DNA of 7,914 bases, from NCBI GenBank assembly GCA_003499525.1, contig DNTB01000029.1, positions 1 through 7,914 on the forward strand, written 5' to 3'. A program made the translations under genes and the position numbers. Below, piece after piece: positions 5,736-7,914 of the stretch. The notes below the pieces were generated by a model. That model had not been told where the DNA came from. It saw only the letters and a program-made list of their open reading frames with translations, and searched no databases. Source of the DNA: Flavobacteriales bacterium. Lineage in GTDB: Bacteria > Bacteroidota > Bacteroidia > Flavobacteriales_G > Salibacteraceae. Every line of letters starts with the position of its first letter. Within the stretch, counting starts at the first letter, position 1.

Positions 5736-7628
5736 ATGAAAAAAATATTGGGAATATCCGCTTTTTACCATGACTCTGCTGCTGCCTTAGTTGTAAATGG
5801 TGAAATAATTGCCGCAGCGCAAGAGGAGAGGTTTTCAAGGGACAAACATACCCCGGTTTTTCCTCAACAATCTATTAAATACTGCTTGGAGGAAGGTGGT
5901 TTGGTAATTGATGAACTAGACGCAATTGTTTTTTATGATAAGCCATTGCTCAAGTTTGAAAGGCTTCTTGAAACATATTATGCCTTTGCGCCTAAAGGTT
6001 TAATTTCATTTCTCAAGGCTATACCAGTTTGGCTGAACGAAAAACTATTCTTAAAAAAACTGATTTACGATGGACTAAAAGAAGTTGGGCATTACGATAA
6101 AAAGAAATTAAATCTCCTTTTCTCAGAACATCATTTATCCCATGCTGCAAGTGCCTTTTACCCTTCTAGTTATAAGAAAGCAGCCATTCTTACTATTGAT
6201 GGGGTCGGAGAGTGGTGCACCGCTTCCATTGGACTTGGCGAAAATGGCCAAATCTCCATATTGAAAGAGATGGAGTTTCCACATTCGGTTGGACTTTTAT
6301 ATAGCGCGTTTACTTATTACCTCGGGTTTACAGTGAATTCAGGAGAATATAAATTAATGGGTCTGGCACCTTATGGCAACCCAAATTCTAATGACACCAT
6401 CAGATTAAAAAAACTCATTGAAAGTCGCTTAGTGAATATAAAAGAAGACGGTTCTGTTTGGCTCGATCAGTCGTACTTCAATTATGCTACTGGCTTAAGA
6501 ATGACTAAGGATAAAAAGTGGGAAAAGCTTTTTGGTGTAAGGCGTAGAGATCCAGAAAGTGATCTTCAACAAATTCATTGTGACCTTGCCCTCGCTATTC
6601 AGCAAGTTACGGAAGAAATAGTGATTAAAATGGCAGAGGAAGCCAAACGTATCACCAATGAAGAGTATTTGTGTCTTGCCGGGGGTGTGGCTCTAAATTG
6701 TGTGGCTAACGGCAAACTGTTCGAAAAGAAGATCTTTAAAGACATATACATACAACCTGCCGCAGGAGATGCTGGAGGTGCATTGGGTGCAGCTCTGGCA
6801 ATTCACTTCATGTACTTTAATGAAGAAAGAAAGATCGATTATTCATACGACACGATGAAAGGTGCTTATTTAGGGCCTGATTATTCTGTCAAAGAAATTC
6901 AATCCATGAATAAGCGAGTAAAAGCTGTGCATTCGTATTACGATAATTTCACAGAGTTGTCCGAAAAAGTTAGCTCAAAACTTTCGGAAGGTAATATTGT
7001 TGGTTGGTTTCAAGGTAGAATGGAATTTGGCCCAAGAGCTCTGGGAAACAGAAGTATTTTAGGTGATGCGCGCATCCCCGAAATGCAGAAAAAACTCAAT
7101 CTAAAAATTAAGTACCGCGAAGGATTCAGGCCATTTGCTCCTTCAGTATTGGCAGAAAAGTATCAAGAATACTTCGATCTTGATCGCAAATCACCTTATA
7201 TGTTGATTGTTTCCCCTGTAAAAGAAGAACGAAGAAAAAAGCTTCCGCAGAATTTTCATGATTTACCGCTGATGGAGAAGCTATACATTGAACGCAGTGA
7301 TATTCAAGCGATCACACATCTCGACTTTTCCGCGCGAATACAAACGGTTCACAAAGAGATAAACCCAAGGTACTGGGAATTAATTAATGCCTTCAATAAC
7401 CTTACCGGTTTCGGCCTATTGGTAAACACCAGTTTCAATGTAAGAGGGGAGCCGATTGTCTGCAGCCCCTATGATGCTTATCGCTGTTTTATGAGCACAG
7501 ACATGGACTATTTGGTGATCAATAATTTCCTTTATTGCAAGAACGATCAACCAGATTATGAGAATAAAGATAAGTGGATGGTGAAGTTTAGAATGGATAA
7601 TGTATGTCCGTCTGAATGTAGAACATAA
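5736..7628 (+). CDS. NodU/CmcH-family O-carbamoyltransferase
   Basis: This 630-residue enzyme transfers a carbamoyl group from carbamoyl phosphate, through a carbamoyl-adenylate, to a hydroxyl of an antibiotic, toxin, Nod factor or glycan. The N-terminal Kae1-like domain (PF02543) shows SAFYHDSAAAL, QEERFSRDKHTPVFP, EHHLSHAASAFYPS (131-144), TIDGVGEW and GEYKLMGLAPYG. His132, His136, Asp155 and Asp345 occupy positions equivalent to the metal ligands of TobZ. The C-terminal YrdC-like domain (PF16861) shows WFQGRMEFGPRALGNRSIL (424-442), REGFRPFAPSVL, HLDFSARIQTV and LVNTSFNVRGEPIVCSP. All the core motifs are present and length is typical. The coding sequence ends inside the candidate left end of the right IS, so residues 623-630 (VCPSECRT) and the stop are probably IS-derived. 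The catalytic core is untouched. It follows a possible small ORF with no gap, and its substrate is unknown. Confidence 0.9.
   Translation: MKKILGISAFYHDSAAALVVNGEIIAAAQEERFSRDKHTPVFPQQSIKYCLEEGGLVIDELDAIVFYDKPLLKFERLLETYYAFAPKGLISFLKAIPVWLNEKLFLKKLIYDGLKEVGHYDKKKLNLLFSEHHLSHAASAFYPSSYKKAAILTIDGVGEWCTASIGLGENGQISILKEMEFPHSVGLLYSAFTYYLGFTVNSGEYKLMGLAPYGNPNSNDTIRLKKLIESRLVNIKEDGSVWLDQSYFNYATGLRMTKDKKWEKLFGVRRRDPESDLQQIHCDLALAIQQVTEEIVIKMAEEAKRITNEEYLCLAGGVALNCVANGKLFEKKIFKDIYIQPAAGDAGGALGAALAIHFMYFNEERKIDYSYDTMKGAYLGPDYSVKEIQSMNKRVKAVHSYYDNFTELSEKVSSKLSEGNIVGWFQGRMEFGPRALGNRSILGDARIPEMQKKLNLKIKYREGFRPFAPSVLAEKYQEYFDLDRKSPYMLIVSPVKEERRKKLPQNFHDLPLMEKLYIERSDIQAITHLDFSARIQTVHKEINPRYWELINAFNNLTGFGLLVNTSFNVRGEPIVCSPYDAYRCFMSTDMDYLVINNFLYCKNDQPDYENKDKWMVKFRMDNVCPSECRT
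7600..7621. repeat. Candidate left terminal inverted repeat of the right IS1595 element
   Basis: The segment starts ATGTATGTCCG and ends ATGTAG. It matches the reverse complement of 366-387 at 17 of 22 positions by manual alignment. It lies 44 bases before the transposase start, as expected for the left end of an IS1595 element. It also overlaps the 3' end of the carbamoyltransferase gene. The five mismatches may reflect normal divergence between left and right ends, or two different but related elements. Confidence 0.55.
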
Positions 7629-7665
7629 ATAGATTACGGAGCGGGGCCTGAGGTTTGCTGAAAAT

Positions 7666-7914
7666 ATGATGATTATGACAGCAAAAGACTTCTTTAAACA
7701 GTTTCCAGATGAATCGGCATGCGTTCACCACATGAAAAAAATGCGAGAGAAGAACGGGCTTGTGTGCCGAAAGTGCGCGTCGAAGCGATTGAGTTGGCTG
7801 AGCACGATTAATCGGTGGGAATGCATGGATTGCCGTGCAAAAACGACCATCCGGAGTGGCACCATCATGATGCACAGCAAATTGCCGCTTCACACTTGGT
7901 ATTACTGCATGTTC
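7666..7914 (+). CDS. IS1595-family transposase, N-terminal fragment
   Basis: The frame is open from ATG 7666 to the window edge (83 codons). It begins with a short helical leader (TAKDFFKQFPDESACVHHM) that matches the usual IS1595 N-terminus. A zinc ribbon (Zn_ribbon_IS1595, PF12760) follows, formed by Cys34-x2-Cys37 and Cys53-x2-Cys56, which helps bind the IS ends. The family signature TTIRSGTIMMHSKLPLHTWYYCM comes next, corresponding to the T-x-G-T-hhh-x-LPL-x-xW segment. In-frame ATGs at 7669 and 7675 are alternative starts. The TGAGG at 7649-7653 may serve as a weak ribosome binding site. The catalytic domain is beyond the window. It does not overlap the left transposase fragment in family coordinates, so identity between the two copies cannot be tested here. 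Confidence 0.85.
   Translation, partial: MMIMTAKDFFKQFPDESACVHHMKKMREKNGLVCRKCASKRLSWLSTINRWECMDCRAKTTIRSGTIMMHSKLPLHTWYYCMF

Larger units (their letters stand above)
7600..7914 (+). mobile_element. 5' end of a second IS1595-family insertion sequence
   Basis: The segment comprises the candidate left inverted repeat, a 44-base leader and the first 83 codons of the transposase, and runs off the window. It has the same orientation as the element at the left edge. Base composition becomes visibly more G+C-rich from about 7637, fitting a boundary with foreign DNA. The downstream end and any target duplication are outside the window. Confidence 0.7.

Noticed and set aside
7588..7893. 101-codon open frame on the minus strand
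   Set aside because: It lies antisense to the transposase zinc-ribbon coding sequence, which has clear family motifs on the plus strand.

Overview
This window most likely comes from a Bacteroidota chromosome, perhaps a Cytophagia- or Flavobacteriia-type marine bacterium. The support is indirect. The DNA is A+T-rich and start sites are A-rich with no consistent Shine-Dalgarno sequence. Two lipoproteins have short signal peptides, and the small four-helix membrane protein resembles a family I associate with that phylum. No rRNA, tRNA or CRISPR array was seen.

The most striking feature is the framing. The left edge (1-374) holds the C-terminal part of an IS1595-family (ISXO2-like) transposase. 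The right edge (7666-7914) holds the zinc-ribbon N-terminus of another transposase of that family, in the same orientation. By eye I found matching imperfect inverted-repeat ends at 366-387 and 7600-7621 (17 of 22 bases when one is reverse-complemented). The whole gene content therefore lies between two directly oriented IS1595-type copies. This could be a composite-transposon-like block or two independent insertions.

All genes between the IS ends lie on the + strand. The left group has four: a small membrane protein (400-819), an acetolactate-decarboxylase-like lipoprotein (991-1707), a TlpA/ResA-like thioredoxin lipoprotein (1842-2369) and a 402-residue protein I do not recognise (2412-3620). 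I see no shared pathway among them.

A gene-poor interval of about 500 bases follows. It contains a perfect 10-bp palindrome and a short segment open on both strands.

The right group looks like an operon: an SRPBCC-fold protein (4127-4549), then a saccharopine-dehydrogenase-like NAD(P) oxidoreductase (4546-5562, ATGA overlap), then possibly a 50-codon ORF (5583-5735), then a large NodU/CmcH-type O-carbamoyltransferase (5736-7628). This combination could be a tailoring module for a secondary metabolite or glycan, but no substrate can be read from the sequence. The carbamoyltransferase ends inside the right IS terminus, so its last eight residues and its stop codon appear to be supplied by the IS.
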